From an uncultured Clostridia bacterium (GTDB lineage Bacteria > Bacillota > Clostridia > UBA1381), in contig CANRJY010000002.1 of assembly GCA_947631085.1 (NCBI GenBank), positions 124,001-188,000 on the forward strand: DNA of 64,000 nucleotides, read 5' to 3'. Within the stretch, counting starts at the first letter, position 1; the number at the start of each line of letters is the position of its first letter. Both the position numbers and the translations under genes were made by a program. Of this stretch, positions 15,700-25,245 are shown in pieces. The notes under the pieces were generated by a model. It did not search any database, had not been told where the DNA came from, and worked only from the letters and a program-made list of their open reading frames with translations.

Positions 15700-17355
15700 T
15701 TATCTGTATTTTCCGAACAGCTCCGCTACCGTATCATAGGCGATTTTCGGGCGGCGGTACTCGTCTACCACGCCTTTGTTGTTGTGGCAGCGCGCGCGGC
15801 TTTGAAACCAGTCCCCCTCCTCGGTTACGCGACAGTCGGCAAACTGCCACACAAATACGCCGCTTATTCTGTCATCGTTCATATATACTTCAAGATTATC
15901 ACGAATTATATCGGACTGCCCTTCCTCGCTCCATTTGCAGCGCGTTCTGTCGCGGTATCCGTAAATCGCCGCCGCGCCAAGCTCGCTTACTATAACCGGC
16001 TTGTTTTCGCCGCCGGATTTGTATATCCAGTCCAATTCCTCGTTATTTCTTTCGGCTATATCGCAGTCTATATACCAGTTTGAATACATATTAAACGACA
16101 CTATATCGGGCAAATCGAGACAAATATCGGTAAAGTGGCGGCAGGTAGCAGAAGTGGTCGGACGGGTTTTATCCATTGACTTTATCTGCCCGTACTGCTT
16201 TTTATACATTTGCCTGCCCTCGTCCGTTTCCGACGCGCACTCGTTTAAAATGCCCCAGATTATGATTGACGGGTGGTTATAATGATTTTCAATCATTTCG
16301 CGTATGCAGTCCTCGCACTGACGCTCAAAATTCGGATTTTGCATATCCTTTAAGCCGAGCCCGCGCGCGTGATTTTCCTCCCAAACCATTATTCCGCGCT
16401 CGTCGCAAAGGTCGAGAAAGCGCTCGTCGTTCGGGTAGTGACAAGTGCGCACGGCGTTCGCGTTCGCCGCCTGCATCAAGTCCATATCCTGAACCATATG
16501 CTGCACCGATACCGCGCAGCCGTCTACGGCGTAATCCTCGTGGCGGTTGAAGCCTTTCATATATACGGGCTTATCGTTTATAAAAATTTTTGCGTCTCTC
16601 ACCTCGACCGTTCGGAAGCCCACGCGCTCGATCAAATCGTCTGTCGGCACGCCGTTTATGAAAATCTCCGATGTGAGCTCGTACAAATTCGGTTCTCCCA
16701 CGAACCACGGCTTTATGCCGTCAAAATCCTGTTCGAACGCCACGGTCGTCCCCGACGCGGCGGGTATTTCCGCTTCACGCTCCGCTTCTGCGCCTGCGAG
16801 AGCGGTTTTTACCGTAACGGTTTTTGCGGTCTCGGATAAATTTTTTATCATAACCTCGGTTTCGGCGCTCCATTTGCCGTCTTTGAGCGACGGCGTGAAG
16901 CGTATGCGCTCTATGTAAACGTCAGGCAGATACTCAAGCGCTGCCGAACGCGTTATCCCGCCGTATGTGTAATAATCGTTCGGAATATGCAGCGCGCTGC
17001 TCTCGCCAAAGGAATTATCCACATCGACACGCAGCTCATGCGCGCCCTCGTTTACATTTTTCACGACCGCCGAAAACGGCGTGAACGCATTATAGTGATG
17101 CGTTATTTTCTCCCCGTCGAGGTACACGTCCGCGGTATGGCTAACGCCCTTAAATTCAAGGCGGATATTGCCGGATTTTTTTATGTTTATCGTTTTTTTA
17201 TATGTTCCCCGTCCGCGGTAATTGAGCAGATCGGGGTGCTGCTCCCAGCAGGCGGGAACAGGAAGCCTGTAGGTTTTTCCGCCGGCTGTGAAATCCCACA
17301 TTCCGTCAAGCTCCCGCGTTTCTCTTATTTTGTGCGTGTCAAACAAACGAATCAT
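15700..17355 (-). CDS. uidA: Beta-glucuronidase-like glycoside hydrolase family 2
   Basis: 551 residues with the family 2 order: jelly-roll sugar-binding domain (GRGTYKKTINI, FKGVSHTADVYLDG), Ig-like middle domain and a TIM barrel from about residue 270 (YMKGFNRHEDYAVDG, AVRTCHYPNDERFLDLCDERG). The acid/base Glu is in WGILNECAS and the nucleophile Glu in VIVSELGAAAI. Near the C-terminus CHNNKGVVDEYRRPK carries an Asn-x-Lys that lines up with the carboxylate-binding NxK of beta-glucuronidases, favouring a uronic acid substrate over galactose. No signal peptide, so intracellular. It lies 15 bases after apbE with an AGGAGG site. A substrate released from pectin or other uronic acid glycans fits the nearby lyases. 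Confidence 0.85.
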   Translation of the reverse strand: MIRLFDTHKIRETRELDGMWDFTAGGKTYRLPVPACWEQHPDLLNYRGRGTYKKTINIKKSGNIRLEFKGVSHTADVYLDGEKITHHYNAFTPFSAVVKNVNEGAHELRVDVDNSFGESSALHIPNDYYTYGGITRSAALEYLPDVYIERIRFTPSLKDGKWSAETEVMIKNLSETAKTVTVKTALAGAEAEREAEIPAASGTTVAFEQDFDGIKPWFVGEPNLYELTSEIFINGVPTDDLIERVGFRTVEVRDAKIFINDKPVYMKGFNRHEDYAVDGCAVSVQHMVQDMDLMQAANANAVRTCHYPNDERFLDLCDERGIMVWEENHARGLGLKDMQNPNFERQCEDCIREMIENHYNHPSIIIWGILNECASETDEGRQMYKKQYGQIKSMDKTRPTTSATCRHFTDICLDLPDIVSFNMYSNWYIDCDIAERNNEELDWIYKSGGENKPVIVSELGAAAIYGYRDRTRCKWSEEGQSDIIRDNLEVYMNDDRISGVFVWQFADCRVTEEGDWFQSRARCHNNKGVVDEYRRPKIAYDTVAELFGKYR

Positions 17356-17370
17356 AATTTTCCTCCTGTT

Positions 17371-18348
17371 TTACGGGTTTTTAAGCTCAATTTTTCCGTC
17401 CATTCCGTCAGTGCAGCTGATTTCATTTTCGGTGTTTATAAAAATCGCTTCAAAGTCATTATGTTCTTTTCGGTATTGCTCCGCTTTCTCGGCGCCCATT
17501 ACGAACAGCGCGGTCGACAGCGCATCCGCACGCGTCGGGTCGCTGCAGATTACGGAAACGGACGTCAGTCCGCTTTCCGCCGGACAGCCTGTCAACGGGT
17601 CGATTATATGATGATATTTCCTGCCGTTTTCCTCAAACACCTGCTCGTATGAACCCGATGTGGACATACACTCATCCGAAATCGTTACCACCGCAATATA
17701 TTCGTCGGGATTTTGCGGGTCGGCAAGCCCTATCGTCCAGCCGGAGCCGTCCGGCTTCTTCCCTATCGCCCGAATCGTGCTGCCGAACGAGACAAGCGCC
17801 GATTCTACTCCGCACTTTCGCAGCACATCCGCCGCCGCTTCGCTTGCGTAGCCTTTAGCTATGCCTCCCAAATCAAGCTTGGCTCCGTTTTTGAGCGTAA
17901 CGTGCGTTCCGTCAAGCGAGACATTTTCATAGCCCACATATTTCAGAGCCTCGGATATTTCTCCGTCCGAGGGTACGCGGTATTTCTGCCCGAAAAAGCC
18001 CCATGCATCCATCAGCGGCGTAACTGTGGGGTCAAACGCGCCGTCAGCGGAACGGCTTATATCGAGCGCGGTTTTGATGACCTCGGCGGTTTCCGTGCTG
18101 ACGTCTCCCGAGCCCGACTCGTTGAGCGGATAAATATCGCCGTTTTCGTTTGAGCGCGACATGAGCTTATCGAGCCTGTAAATTTCCTCTTCCGCGCTCT
18201 CGATTCCGGCCGCGGCGTTTTTACCGTAGGCGGTTACGGTCACTGCTGTATCCATCGCGTATATCGTTTTCCGCTCCGGCGTATTCGCGCACGAACAAAG
18301 CGCCGCGCATAAAAGCGCGCTCAGCGCGGCTATTCCAATTTTTTTCAT
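17371..18348 (-). CDS. apbE: FAD:protein FMN transferase, lipoprotein
   Basis: 325 residues. It attaches FMN covalently to Thr of Rnf/Nqr subunits. Lipoprotein signal MKKIGIAALSALLCAALCSC puts it outside the membrane, where RnfG and RnfD carry their FMN. Family motifs include YAMDTAVTVTAYG, LDLGGIAKGYASE and DALSTALFVMG. The ORF track starts ten codons upstream; the ATG at 18348 is chosen because it has an AAAGGAGT site and begins at the signal peptide. It follows rnfB after a terminator-like hairpin and precedes the beta-glucuronidase gene by 15 bases. Serving RnfD and RnfG is the obvious role. Confidence 0.95.
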   Translation of the reverse strand: MKKIGIAALSALLCAALCSCANTPERKTIYAMDTAVTVTAYGKNAAAGIESAEEEIYRLDKLMSRSNENGDIYPLNESGSGDVSTETAEVIKTALDISRSADGAFDPTVTPLMDAWGFFGQKYRVPSDGEISEALKYVGYENVSLDGTHVTLKNGAKLDLGGIAKGYASEAAADVLRKCGVESALVSFGSTIRAIGKKPDGSGWTIGLADPQNPDEYIAVVTISDECMSTSGSYEQVFEENGRKYHHIIDPLTGCPAESGLTSVSVICSDPTRADALSTALFVMGAEKAEQYRKEHNDFEAIFINTENEISCTDGMDGKIELKNP

Positions 18349-18365
18349 TTCTGACTCCTTTAACG

Positions 18366-18392
18366 AAAAACCACTCAATTTGAGTGGTTTTT
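18366..18392. terminator. Terminator between rnfB and apbE
   Basis: AAAAACCACTCAA and TTGAGTGGTTTTT are perfect 13-base arms with a 1-base centre. On the minus strand it would end the rnf transcript or reduce read-through into apbE. Confidence 0.85.
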
Positions 18393-18402
18393 CACTGTTT
18401 CA

Positions 18403-19251
18403 TTATGATACCGCCGCTTCCTCGGGCTGCTCAACAACAGGCTTCGCGCCCGGGCGCGGTTCGGAATGAATTACTCCGCGCGGACACTTTTTAGCGCAAA
18501 GTCCGCAGTTTTTGCACTTATCATAATCTATTATCGCATGATTGTTCACAACATGAATAGCGTCAAAATTGCACGCCTTCTCGCAGAGATGGCAGCCGAT
18601 ACAGCCCTTCTTGCAGTACTGGTTCACGAACTTGCCCGTTTCGGGGTTCGAGCAAAGCACCCAGTGTCTCTGATTTTTCGGAACGAGCTGAATAAGTCCC
18701 TTCGGACATGATTTTACGCACTTGCCGCACGCCTGACACTTATCGCCGTCGATCACCGCTACTCCGTCAACGATGCTTATCGCGCCGAACTGACACTCGC
18801 TTACGCAGTGACCGAGCCCCAAACAGCCGCTCGCGCAGCGCTTTAAGCCGCCCGCGAATTTTGACGCCGCGATACAGTCGTCTATGCCCTCGTAGTCGTA
18901 TTTATAAACCGCGTTTGCGCAGTCGCCGCCGCACATAACGCGCGCAACGACCTCCTCTACCTCGCCGGCTTCAGTCCCCATAATATCGGCTATTTTCGCC
19001 GCGACAGGGGCTTTTCCGACGGTACAGCCGTTTACCGGAGCTTCGCCGCTTGTGACAGCGTCCGCGTATGCCGCGCAGCCCGCGTAGCCGCACGAGCCGC
19101 AGTTCGCGCCCGGAAGCACCGCTATTATCTGCTCCGTCCGCTCATCGACCTTGACCGCGAACACGTGCGCCGCGAACGCGAGAAGCAGTCCGAAAACAAG
19201 ACCTGTTCCGCCAACGACGCATACGGGTATGATTATACTTGTTATATCCAT
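18403..19251 (-). CDS. rnfB: Electron transport complex subunit RnfB
   Basis: 282 residues. One N-terminal membrane segment (IIIPVCVVGGTGLVFGLLLAF), then the GANCGSCGYAGCAAYA cluster-binding motif and several 4Fe-4S ferredoxin motifs (CQACGKCVKSCP, CIGCHLCEKACNFDA, CKNCGLCAKKCPRG). RnfB takes electrons from ferredoxin at the cytoplasmic side. The ORF track begins two codons earlier at 19257, but that ATG is only about 3 bases from the AGGAGGG site; the ATG at 19251 has proper spacing and is preferred. Last subunit gene of rnfCDGEAB. Confidence 0.95.
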   Translation of the reverse strand: MDITSIIIPVCVVGGTGLVFGLLLAFAAHVFAVKVDERTEQIIAVLPGANCGSCGYAGCAAYADAVTSGEAPVNGCTVGKAPVAAKIADIMGTEAGEVEEVVARVMCGGDCANAVYKYDYEGIDDCIAASKFAGGLKRCASGCLGLGHCVSECQFGAISIVDGVAVIDGDKCQACGKCVKSCPKGLIQLVPKNQRHWVLCSNPETGKFVNQYCKKGCIGCHLCEKACNFDAIHVVNNHAIIDYDKCKNCGLCAKKCPRGVIHSEPRPGAKPVVEQPEEAAVS

Positions 19252-19266
19252 TATCATTACCCTCCT

Positions 19267-19851
19267 TTATATTGAAAATCCGGAAAATCCCATAAATGCT
19301 ATTGACATCAACCCTGCCGTTAAAAGTGCGATCGGGAAGCCTCTGAACGCCTTCGGGATCGCGTTCTCGTCCATCGCCTCGCGTATGCCCGCCATCAGCA
19401 CTATCGCCAATGTGAAGCCGAGCGCCGCGAATATGCCGTAGAGCAGAGCGAACAGGAAGTTGTCCGGATAGTTCTGAACGTTTAAGAGCGCCGCGCTCAG
19501 TACCGCGCAGTTTGTGGTGATAAGCGGAAGATAAATTCCGAGCGCGTTGTACAGCGACGGCATAGACTTCTTCACGAACATCTCAACAAACTGAACAAGT
19601 CCCGCGATGATAAGGATAAACAGAATAGTCTGCAAATACTCCAGTCCGAACGGGATAAGCAGAAACTTATTCGCTACCCATGTAATCGCGGAGGAAAGCG
19701 CCATAACGAACGTTACAGCCATGCCCATGCCCACAGCCGTGTCGATCTTTTTCGACACGCCGAGGAACGGGCATATTCCGTAGAATTTAACCATTACAAA
19801 GTTTTCCGTCAGAAGCGCGGAAAGTAAAATCGAAATTATCTGTACAGCCAT
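19267..19851 (-). CDS. rnfA: Electron transport complex subunit RnfA
   Basis: 194 residues with six hydrophobic membrane segments. It starts [31 protein letters not shown], which contains the conserved Cys of the RnfA/RnfE family; a second half-site Cys lies in [14 protein letters not shown]. RnfA and RnfE form inverted halves in the membrane and hold an iron-sulfur centre. It starts three bases after the rnfE stop. Confidence 0.96.
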   Translation of the reverse strand: MAVQIISILLSALLTENFVMVKFYGICPFLGVSKKIDTAVGMGMAVTFVMALSSAITWVANKFLLIPFGLEYLQTILFILIIAGLVQFVEMFVKKSMPSLYNALGIYLPLITTNCAVLSAALLNVQNYPDNFLFALLYGIFAALGFTLAIVLMAGIREAMDENAIPKAFRGFPIALLTAGLMSIAFMGFSGFSI

Positions 19852-19854
19852 TTT

Positions 19855-20472
19855 TTACTCCCCTTTCTTCGCCTTAGACGTTATAAAGTTTATAATTCCC
19901 ACAAGCAGTCCGAGCACGATGAATCCGCCCGGAGCCATTATCATGATCGTAGCCGGCTGAACGTGCGTTCCGTAAAGCTCGATACCCATGATCGTACCCG
20001 CGCCGAGAATTTCGCGTATTGACGAAATTATGCAAAGCGCGCCCGTGAAGCCCAGTCCCATGCCAAGTCCGTCTACCGCGCTCAGGAGCGGTCCGTTCTT
20101 CGACGCGAAAGACTCGGCTCTTGCCAAGATTATACAGTTTACAACTATAAGCGGTATAAACAATCCCAGTGACGCGGACAAGTCCGGCAGATACGCCGAA
20201 AGGCACATCTGAACGAGCGTTACAAACGCCGCGATTATTACTATATAAGCCGCTATTCTGACCTTATCGGGTATTATCTTCCGAAGAAGCGATATAAGCA
20301 GGTTCGAGCATATCAGAACCGCCGTAGCCGATAAGCCCATACCGATACCGTTCTGCAAACTCGTCGTGACCGCCAGTGTCGGACACATACCCAAAAGCTG
20401 TACGAACGTCGGGTTTTCCTTCAATATGCCGTTCATAAATACCGACGGCACTGTTTTCTTGTTTTCAGCCAT
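19855..20472 (-). CDS. rnfE: Electron transport complex subunit RnfE
   Basis: 205 residues, membrane-embedded and paralogous to RnfA. MNGILKENPTFVQLLGMCPTLAVTT carries the first conserved Cys and LIVVNCIILARAE the second. A cytoplasmic N-terminal tail precedes the first segment. The start overlaps the rnfG stop by one base, so translation is coupled. Confidence 0.96.
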   Translation of the reverse strand: MAENKKTVPSVFMNGILKENPTFVQLLGMCPTLAVTTSLQNGIGMGLSATAVLICSNLLISLLRKIIPDKVRIAAYIVIIAAFVTLVQMCLSAYLPDLSASLGLFIPLIVVNCIILARAESFASKNGPLLSAVDGLGMGLGFTGALCIISSIREILGAGTIMGIELYGTHVQPATIMIMAPGGFIVLGLLVGIINFITSKAKKGE

Positions 20473-21077
20473 TATTCCGCTCCCCCTTCCAGAAGAATTT
20501 CAGTAGCGTCGAGAGCTATATTTACGCCCCTCGTAACGCCGTTGGACGTTTTTGTCGCGCCCGCTATCGCCTGTATGTCGTTATCTCCCGGCGACGCTTT
20601 TACAACATTTACGTCGTCCTTTTTGCCCTCGTACTGGTCGCGGAACTCCTCTTTGTCCGCGTTCGCACCAAGACCCGGAGTTTCGTTCATGCTTATAATG
20701 TCAACTCCCGTGACGGTAAGCTCCTTGTCAACGCCGGTCATTGTTTCAATTCCGACGTCGTAGCCGGACGTAACTGTTTTCACGCATACGCCCATATCCG
20801 CGCCGGAGCTGTCCTTCGCGATAAACGCCTTGCTTATCTCGCCGCCGTTATCCTCGGCTATATCGGTAAGCTCCGCCGTAAGCTCGGTTTCCTCAAACTC
20901 CGCCGCGTCGGGCATAACCGTTTTCATCGCCTCCTGCTCCGCGATAAGAGAGTTCTGCTCTATCAAAGGAGCGGTCACTCCGTTTACAAAGGCTAAAATC
21001 GCGGCAAGTATCGCGGTTATCAGGAATAATATGATACCTACCTTTATGATCTCGCCCACATTCATTTTCTCTTTCAT
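20472..21077 (-). CDS. rnfG: Electron transport complex subunit RnfG
   Basis: 201 residues. One N-terminal membrane anchor (VGIILFLITAILAAILAFVNG) and an extracytoplasmic flavin domain. The covalent FMN site is IAGATKTSNGVTRGVN near residue 175, in which ApbE would modify a Thr. GLGANADKEEFRDQY is the usual preceding loop. It overlaps rnfD by four bases (ATGA). Confidence 0.95.
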   Translation of the reverse strand: MKEKMNVGEIIKVGIILFLITAILAAILAFVNGVTAPLIEQNSLIAEQEAMKTVMPDAAEFEETELTAELTDIAEDNGGEISKAFIAKDSSGADMGVCVKTVTSGYDVGIETMTGVDKELTVTGVDIISMNETPGLGANADKEEFRDQYEGKKDDVNVVKASPGDNDIQAIAGATKTSNGVTRGVNIALDATEILLEGGAE

Positions 21078-22030
21078 CTCTTAACCGCACCTCCTCTGTT
21101 GCCGAACGACTTCGGAACGGTGTAATTTTCAATAAGCGGCGCGGCAACGTTCATAAGGAGTATCGAGAACGACACGCCCTCGGGATAGCCGCCGAAGCGC
21201 CTTATCAAAAATGTCAGAACACCGCAGCCTATCGCGAATATCACCATGCCCTTCGGCGTGGTCGGCGTGGTGGTGTAGTCGGTCGCCATAAACACAGCGC
21301 CGAGCAGCAAGCCGCCGGTCAAAACCTGATACGCGAGATACTCAACGTTCATCGCTTCCTTGCCGAAGAAGAACGTCAGCACCGCGAACGAAGCCACATA
21401 CACGACCGGAATCGTCGGCTTTATGACGCGTTTTATCAGAAGATACGCGAAGCCCGCAAGAATTGCAATTCCCGAAACCTCGCCGATAGTTCCCGCCTTA
21501 ACGCCCGCGAAGCACTGCAAAAGCGAGGGAAGCATACCCTGCGCGCCGTCCTTCATTATAGCGAGCGGCGTAGCCGACGCGACAGCGTCAACGAGCGGCT
21601 CACGGAACGTTGTCATCGCGCCTGTCCATGCGATAAGCATGAAGCAGCGCGCCGCGAGAGCGGGGTTTACGAAGTTTTTGCCCAAGCCGCCGAAAAGCTG
21701 TTTTACTATTATGATAGCGAACGCCGAGCCCACGCAAACCATCCAAATCGGGATCCGCGGCGGCATATTGAGCGCCAATAAAAGTCCCGTTACCGCCGCG
21801 CTTAAATCGCCCACGGTATTCGGCTTTTTCGCCAATAAATTGAATATCCACTCAGCCAATACAGCCGAAACGATCGCCGCGCCGATAACCACCGACGCGT
21901 ACCAGCCGAACATAAATCCGCCGACAACCGCCGACGGTATGAGCGCGATTATAACGTCGCGCATTATGCTCTGAACGGTAGCGTCGGTATGTACATGCGG
22001 TGACGATGAAACCTTATAATTACCTGCCAT
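21074..22030 (-). CDS. rnfD: Electron transport complex subunit RnfD
   Basis: 318 residues, polytopic. The N-terminus (YKVSSSPHVHTDATVQSIMRDV) and the covalent FMN site VASATPLAIM are typical of the family. The ORF track starts six codons upstream, but the ATG at 22030 has an AGGAGG site eight bases before it and matches the usual N-terminus. It overlaps the end of rnfC by 11 bases. RnfD carries the second covalent FMN and helps form the ion path. Confidence 0.95.
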   Translation of the reverse strand: MAGNYKVSSSPHVHTDATVQSIMRDVIIALIPSAVVGGFMFGWYASVVIGAAIVSAVLAEWIFNLLAKKPNTVGDLSAAVTGLLLALNMPPRIPIWMVCVGSAFAIIIVKQLFGGLGKNFVNPALAARCFMLIAWTGAMTTFREPLVDAVASATPLAIMKDGAQGMLPSLLQCFAGVKAGTIGEVSGIAILAGFAYLLIKRVIKPTIPVVYVASFAVLTFFFGKEAMNVEYLAYQVLTGGLLLGAVFMATDYTTTPTTPKGMVIFAIGCGVLTFLIRRFGGYPEGVSFSILLMNVAAPLIENYTVPKSFGNRGGAVKR

Positions 22031-23348
22031 TTTTCTGCGCCTCCTCACGCTGCTTCTTAAGTACCTCCGGCTTGATCATTCGGATATACTGGAGCAGATT
22101 TTTATTCGCCGGACAGATGTACGAGCACAGTCCGCACTCGATACACTCCGTCGCGTAATATTTCGCCGCCATATCCACGTCGCCCTTTCTCGCCGCCTGA
22201 CGCAGTCTGTACGGCATGAGCTGCATCGGACAATGGTCAACGCAGCGCCCGCACTTGATGCACGGCGTGACGGGGTCGTAGGTTTTCGGTGCGTGCAGAA
22301 GCGCCAAAATCGACGACGTTGTCTTGACGATAGGATAATCCGTGTTGTATTCCGCGATACCCATCATAGGACCGCCCGAAATAACCTTTTCCGGTTCTTC
22401 GATAAATCCGCCCGCCTGCTCTATTACGAACGACGCGGGAACGCCCGTGCGTACGCGGAAATTGGAAGGCTCTTTAACAGCGTCGCCCGAAACCGTGACG
22501 TTTCTCTCGATAAGCGGCATACCCGTCGTTATCGCCTTAGCTATCGTAACTGCGGTCGCGCCGTTTACGACTACCGCTCCCGCGTCTGCGGGCAGCTTTC
22601 CCGCCGGAACTCTGCGTCCCGTAACAGCTTTTATGAGCTGCTTCTCCGCGCCCTGCGGGTACTTTACCTTCAAAGGCACAATATGGATATGCTCGTTGCA
22701 CTCGGGCGAGGCTTTCAGAGCCGCTATCGCGTCGGGCTTGTTAAGCTCCACGCCGATATAGCCGTCCCTGAGGTTTAAAATTCTCATTACTATTTTAAGT
22801 CCGATGATCATCTCGTCAGTGTTTTCGAGCATATATCTGTGATCCGCCGTGATATACGGCTCGCACTCGGCGCAGTTTATTATCGCGTAGTCCACCTTTG
22901 TTTTAGGGCTGAGCTTAACGTGCGTCGGGAAGCCCGCGCCTCCCATGCCGACTATGCCCGCCTCTCTTACCGCGTCAAGCAAATCCTTGTCGAGCATTTT
23001 CTTGTAATCTCTCGGCTTTACCGTGTCCGCGACGGTGTACTTTTTGTCGTTTTCAACGAAAATAGCGTCCGTCATGCTGCCCGATGCGTCGTAATACGGC
23101 TCAATTTTAATGACCGCGCCCGAAACCGACGAATGAACAGGAGCGCATACATACGCGTCCGCGTCGGCGATTTTCTGTCCGACGCATACCGTGTCGCCGA
23201 CGGCAACAAGCGGAGTAAGCGGCACGCCTATGTGCTGGCGGAGCGGATAAATATGAATATCGCAGTCCGGCAGCGGCTTTGTGGCGCGGCTGTTGGTCAG
23301 ATCCTTATGGTCGGGAACATGATGACCGCCCTTGAATGTTGATGCCAT
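22020..23348 (-). CDS. rnfC: Electron transport complex subunit RnfC
   Basis: 442 residues. Peripheral NADH-reacting subunit: the central part has GMGGAGFPTHVK, the NADH/FMN-binding glycine-rich motif shared with NuoF, and two ferredoxin-type clusters follow near the C-terminus (CIKCGRCVDHCPMQL, CIECGLCSYICP). It begins TFKGGHHVPDHKDLT, the standard RnfC start. First gene of the operon behind a clear promoter. The complex oxidises ferredoxin, reduces NAD+ and pumps Na+ or H+. Confidence 0.96.
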   Translation of the reverse strand: MASTFKGGHHVPDHKDLTNSRATKPLPDCDIHIYPLRQHIGVPLTPLVAVGDTVCVGQKIADADAYVCAPVHSSVSGAVIKIEPYYDASGSMTDAIFVENDKKYTVADTVKPRDYKKMLDKDLLDAVREAGIVGMGGAGFPTHVKLSPKTKVDYAIINCAECEPYITADHRYMLENTDEMIIGLKIVMRILNLRDGYIGVELNKPDAIAALKASPECNEHIHIVPLKVKYPQGAEKQLIKAVTGRRVPAGKLPADAGAVVVNGATAVTIAKAITTGMPLIERNVTVSGDAVKEPSNFRVRTGVPASFVIEQAGGFIEEPEKVISGGPMMGIAEYNTDYPIVKTTSSILALLHAPKTYDPVTPCIKCGRCVDHCPMQLMPYRLRQAARKGDVDMAAKYYATECIECGLCSYICPANKNLLQYIRMIKPEVLKKQREEAQKNGR

Positions 23349-23393
23349 GTCTAAATATCCTTCCTTTCATTGTAATCTCTGTAAACTTTGTTA

Positions 23394-23419
23394 AATTTTC
23401 GTCATTTTCGACGAAAATT
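23394..23419. promoter_or_regulatory. Hairpin in the rnf 5' leader
   Basis: AATTTTCGTC and GACGAAAATT, perfect 10-base arms with a 6-base loop, lie between the rnf promoter and the rnfC start. There is no T-run, so it may be an mRNA stem-loop or an operator. Confidence 0.5.
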
Positions 23420-23443
23420 ATCGAATTTTATAACATTGTGTAT

Positions 23444-23472
23444 ATTATATCATACAAAGCGGAATATTTCAA
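23444..23472 (-). promoter_or_regulatory. Promoter of the rnf operon
   Basis: TTGAAA, 17 bases, TATAAT on the minus strand, about 95 bases before rnfC. Confidence 0.8.
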
Positions 23473-23492
23473 TTATATTTAATCAATTTTAC

Positions 23493-23521
23493 TTGAAAAA
23501 ATTTTTTAATTTTACTATAAT
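23493..23521 (+). promoter_or_regulatory. Promoter of the RseC-like gene
   Basis: TTGAAA, 17 bases, TATAAT on the plus strand, about 50 bases before the ATG at 23571 and back to back with the rnf promoter. Confidence 0.8.
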
Positions 23522-23570
23522 ATATTAAAGAATACAAAAAATTTGTCCGATTTTTTAAGGAGAATACAAA

Positions 23571-23975
23571 ATGGAACAAATGGGAATTATTCAGGAATGT
23601 ACGGGCAGAACGGCGAAGGTCATGATCATCCGCTCGTCCGCCTGCGGAGATAACTGCGCGTCGTGCGGTATGTGTCCGGGACGCGAAACGGTTATAGAGG
23701 CGCGAAACGAATGCGGCGCGCAAAAGGGCGACAGCGTGATAATAAACATGAGCGGCGGCAGAGTGCTGCGCGCGGCGTTTTTGGTGTATATAGTGCCTAT
23801 TATATTTCTTTTGCTCGGCTGCGTTTTGGGAAATTATATTTTCGGCACGGAAACGGCGGGAATAATCTGCGGCTTCGCGCTGACGGCATTGTCGCTGTTT
23901 ACGATACACCTGTTCGATAAAAAGCTGAAGCCGAAATACAGTCCGTCTATCATACGGATAAACAATCAGGAATAA
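23571..23975 (+). CDS. rseC: RseC/SoxR-reducing-system family membrane protein
   Basis: 134 residues. An N-terminal soluble part with the four-Cys pattern CGDNCASCGMC (residues about 25-35) is followed by two membrane segments (AAFLVYIVPIIFLLLGCVLG and AGIICGFALTALSLFTIHLF). RseC proteins are tied to Rnf/Rsx complexes, where they help reduce SoxR in enterobacteria; in clostridia the partner is not established. Divergent orientation from rnfC with back-to-back promoters supports a functional link. The ATG has an AAGGAGAA site. Confidence 0.9.
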   Translation: MEQMGIIQECTGRTAKVMIIRSSACGDNCASCGMCPGRETVIEARNECGAQKGDSVIINMSGGRVLRAAFLVYIVPIIFLLLGCVLGNYIFGTETAGIICGFALTALSLFTIHLFDKKLKPKYSPSIIRINNQE

Positions 23976-24007
23976 AAAACAGGCAGTCAATTATGACTGC
24001 CTGTTTT
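23976..24007. terminator. Bidirectional terminator
   Basis: AAAACAGGCAGTCA and TGACTGCCTGTTTT, perfect 14-base arms, shared by the convergent RseC-like gene and ackA. Confidence 0.92.
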
Positions 24008-24014
24008 GTTATTG

Positions 24015-25208
24015 TCAGCCTTCAACAAGTCTGCAGGTGTCGATCGCTATCATCAATTCCTCGTTTGTCGGAATAACGAGCGTCTTAACCGCAGCGCCAT
24101 CAGCGGAAATGTCTACCGTTCCTCTCACCGCGTTCTTTTCGGGATCTATCTTAATTCCCATAAACTCAAGTCCGTCAACGATTGCAGCTCTCGTCTGCGC
24201 GTCGTTCTCGCCTACGCCGGCGGTGAATACGACCGCGTCGATTCCGCCCATAGCCGCCGCGTACGAGCCGATGTATTTCTTTACCTGATACGCGAACATA
24301 TCAAGCGCCAGCTTCGCTCTTTCGTTGCCCTCCTCGGCGGCCGCGGTCAAATCGCGGAAGTCGGACGAAACGCCTGAAACGCCCTGAACGCCGCTCTTTT
24401 TGTTCATCAGATTGTCAACCTCTTTCGCGCTCATGCCCTTGTTTACGAGATACGTAACAACAGCGGGATCCATTGAGCCTGTTCTCGTTCCCATAGGAAC
24501 GCCGTCGAGCGGAGTAAATCCCATTGACGTGTCAACGCACTTTCCGCCGTCAACAGCCGTGATCGACGAGCCGTTTCCGAGGTGGCACGTAACGATTTTC
24601 AATTCCTCGGGCTTCTTGCCGAGCACCTTCGCCGCCTCGCCCGCAACGTATTTGTGGCTCGTGCCGTGGAAGCCGTACTTTCTTATTCTGTCCTGCTCAT
24701 AACACTCATACGGAAGCGCGTACATATACGCCTTCGGCGGCATTGTCTGATGGAACGCCGTGTCGAACACCGCTACCTGCGGAACGTTCGGCATGATTTT
24801 TGTGCAGGCTTCGATACCGATGATGTTCGGCGGATTGTGAAGCGGAGCAAGCGGCGTACATTTCTCGAGCGCCTTCATAACAGCCTCGGTTATAATGCAC
24901 GAATCGGCAAACTCCTCCGCGCCGTGTACAACTCTGTGACCGACCGCGCCTATCTCGTCCATCGACGAAATAACGCCGATCTCACCGTCAACGAGCGCGT
25001 CGATAACCATCTGAATAGCGTCGCCGTGATCCTTCATCGGCTTTTCGATCTTGGTCTTTGTACCCTTGCCCACATTTGTATGCTGGAGATTAGAACCGTC
25101 GATACCGATCCTCTCGCAAAGTCCCTTTGCCATAACGTCGTGGCTTGTCATATCGATAAGCTGATACTTAAGCGACGAGCTGCCGGCGTTTATAACTAAT
25201 ATTTTCAT
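24015..25208 (-). CDS. ackA: Acetate kinase
   Basis: 397 residues, full length. It converts acetyl phosphate and ADP to acetate and ATP. The N-terminal phosphate motif [17 protein letters not shown] and the second motif [17 protein letters not shown] are intact, as is [12 protein letters not shown]. It follows pta by 37 bases and is the second gene of the operon, supplying ATP by substrate-level phosphorylation. Confidence 0.98.
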   Translation of the reverse strand: MKILVINAGSSSLKYQLIDMTSHDVMAKGLCERIGIDGSNLQHTNVGKGTKTKIEKPMKDHGDAIQMVIDALVDGEIGVISSMDEIGAVGHRVVHGAEEFADSCIITEAVMKALEKCTPLAPLHNPPNIIGIEACTKIMPNVPQVAVFDTAFHQTMPPKAYMYALPYECYEQDRIRKYGFHGTSHKYVAGEAAKVLGKKPEELKIVTCHLGNGSSITAVDGGKCVDTSMGFTPLDGVPMGTRTGSMDPAVVTYLVNKGMSAKEVDNLMNKKSGVQGVSGVSSDFRDLTAAAEEGNERAKLALDMFAYQVKKYIGSYAAAMGGIDAVVFTAGVGENDAQTRAAIVDGLEFMGIKIDPEKNAVRGTVDISADGAAVKTLVIPTNEELMIAIDTCRLVEG

Positions 25209-25245
25209 TTGGTTTTGTTCCTTTCTGTTAGAATTTTCGCACCCC

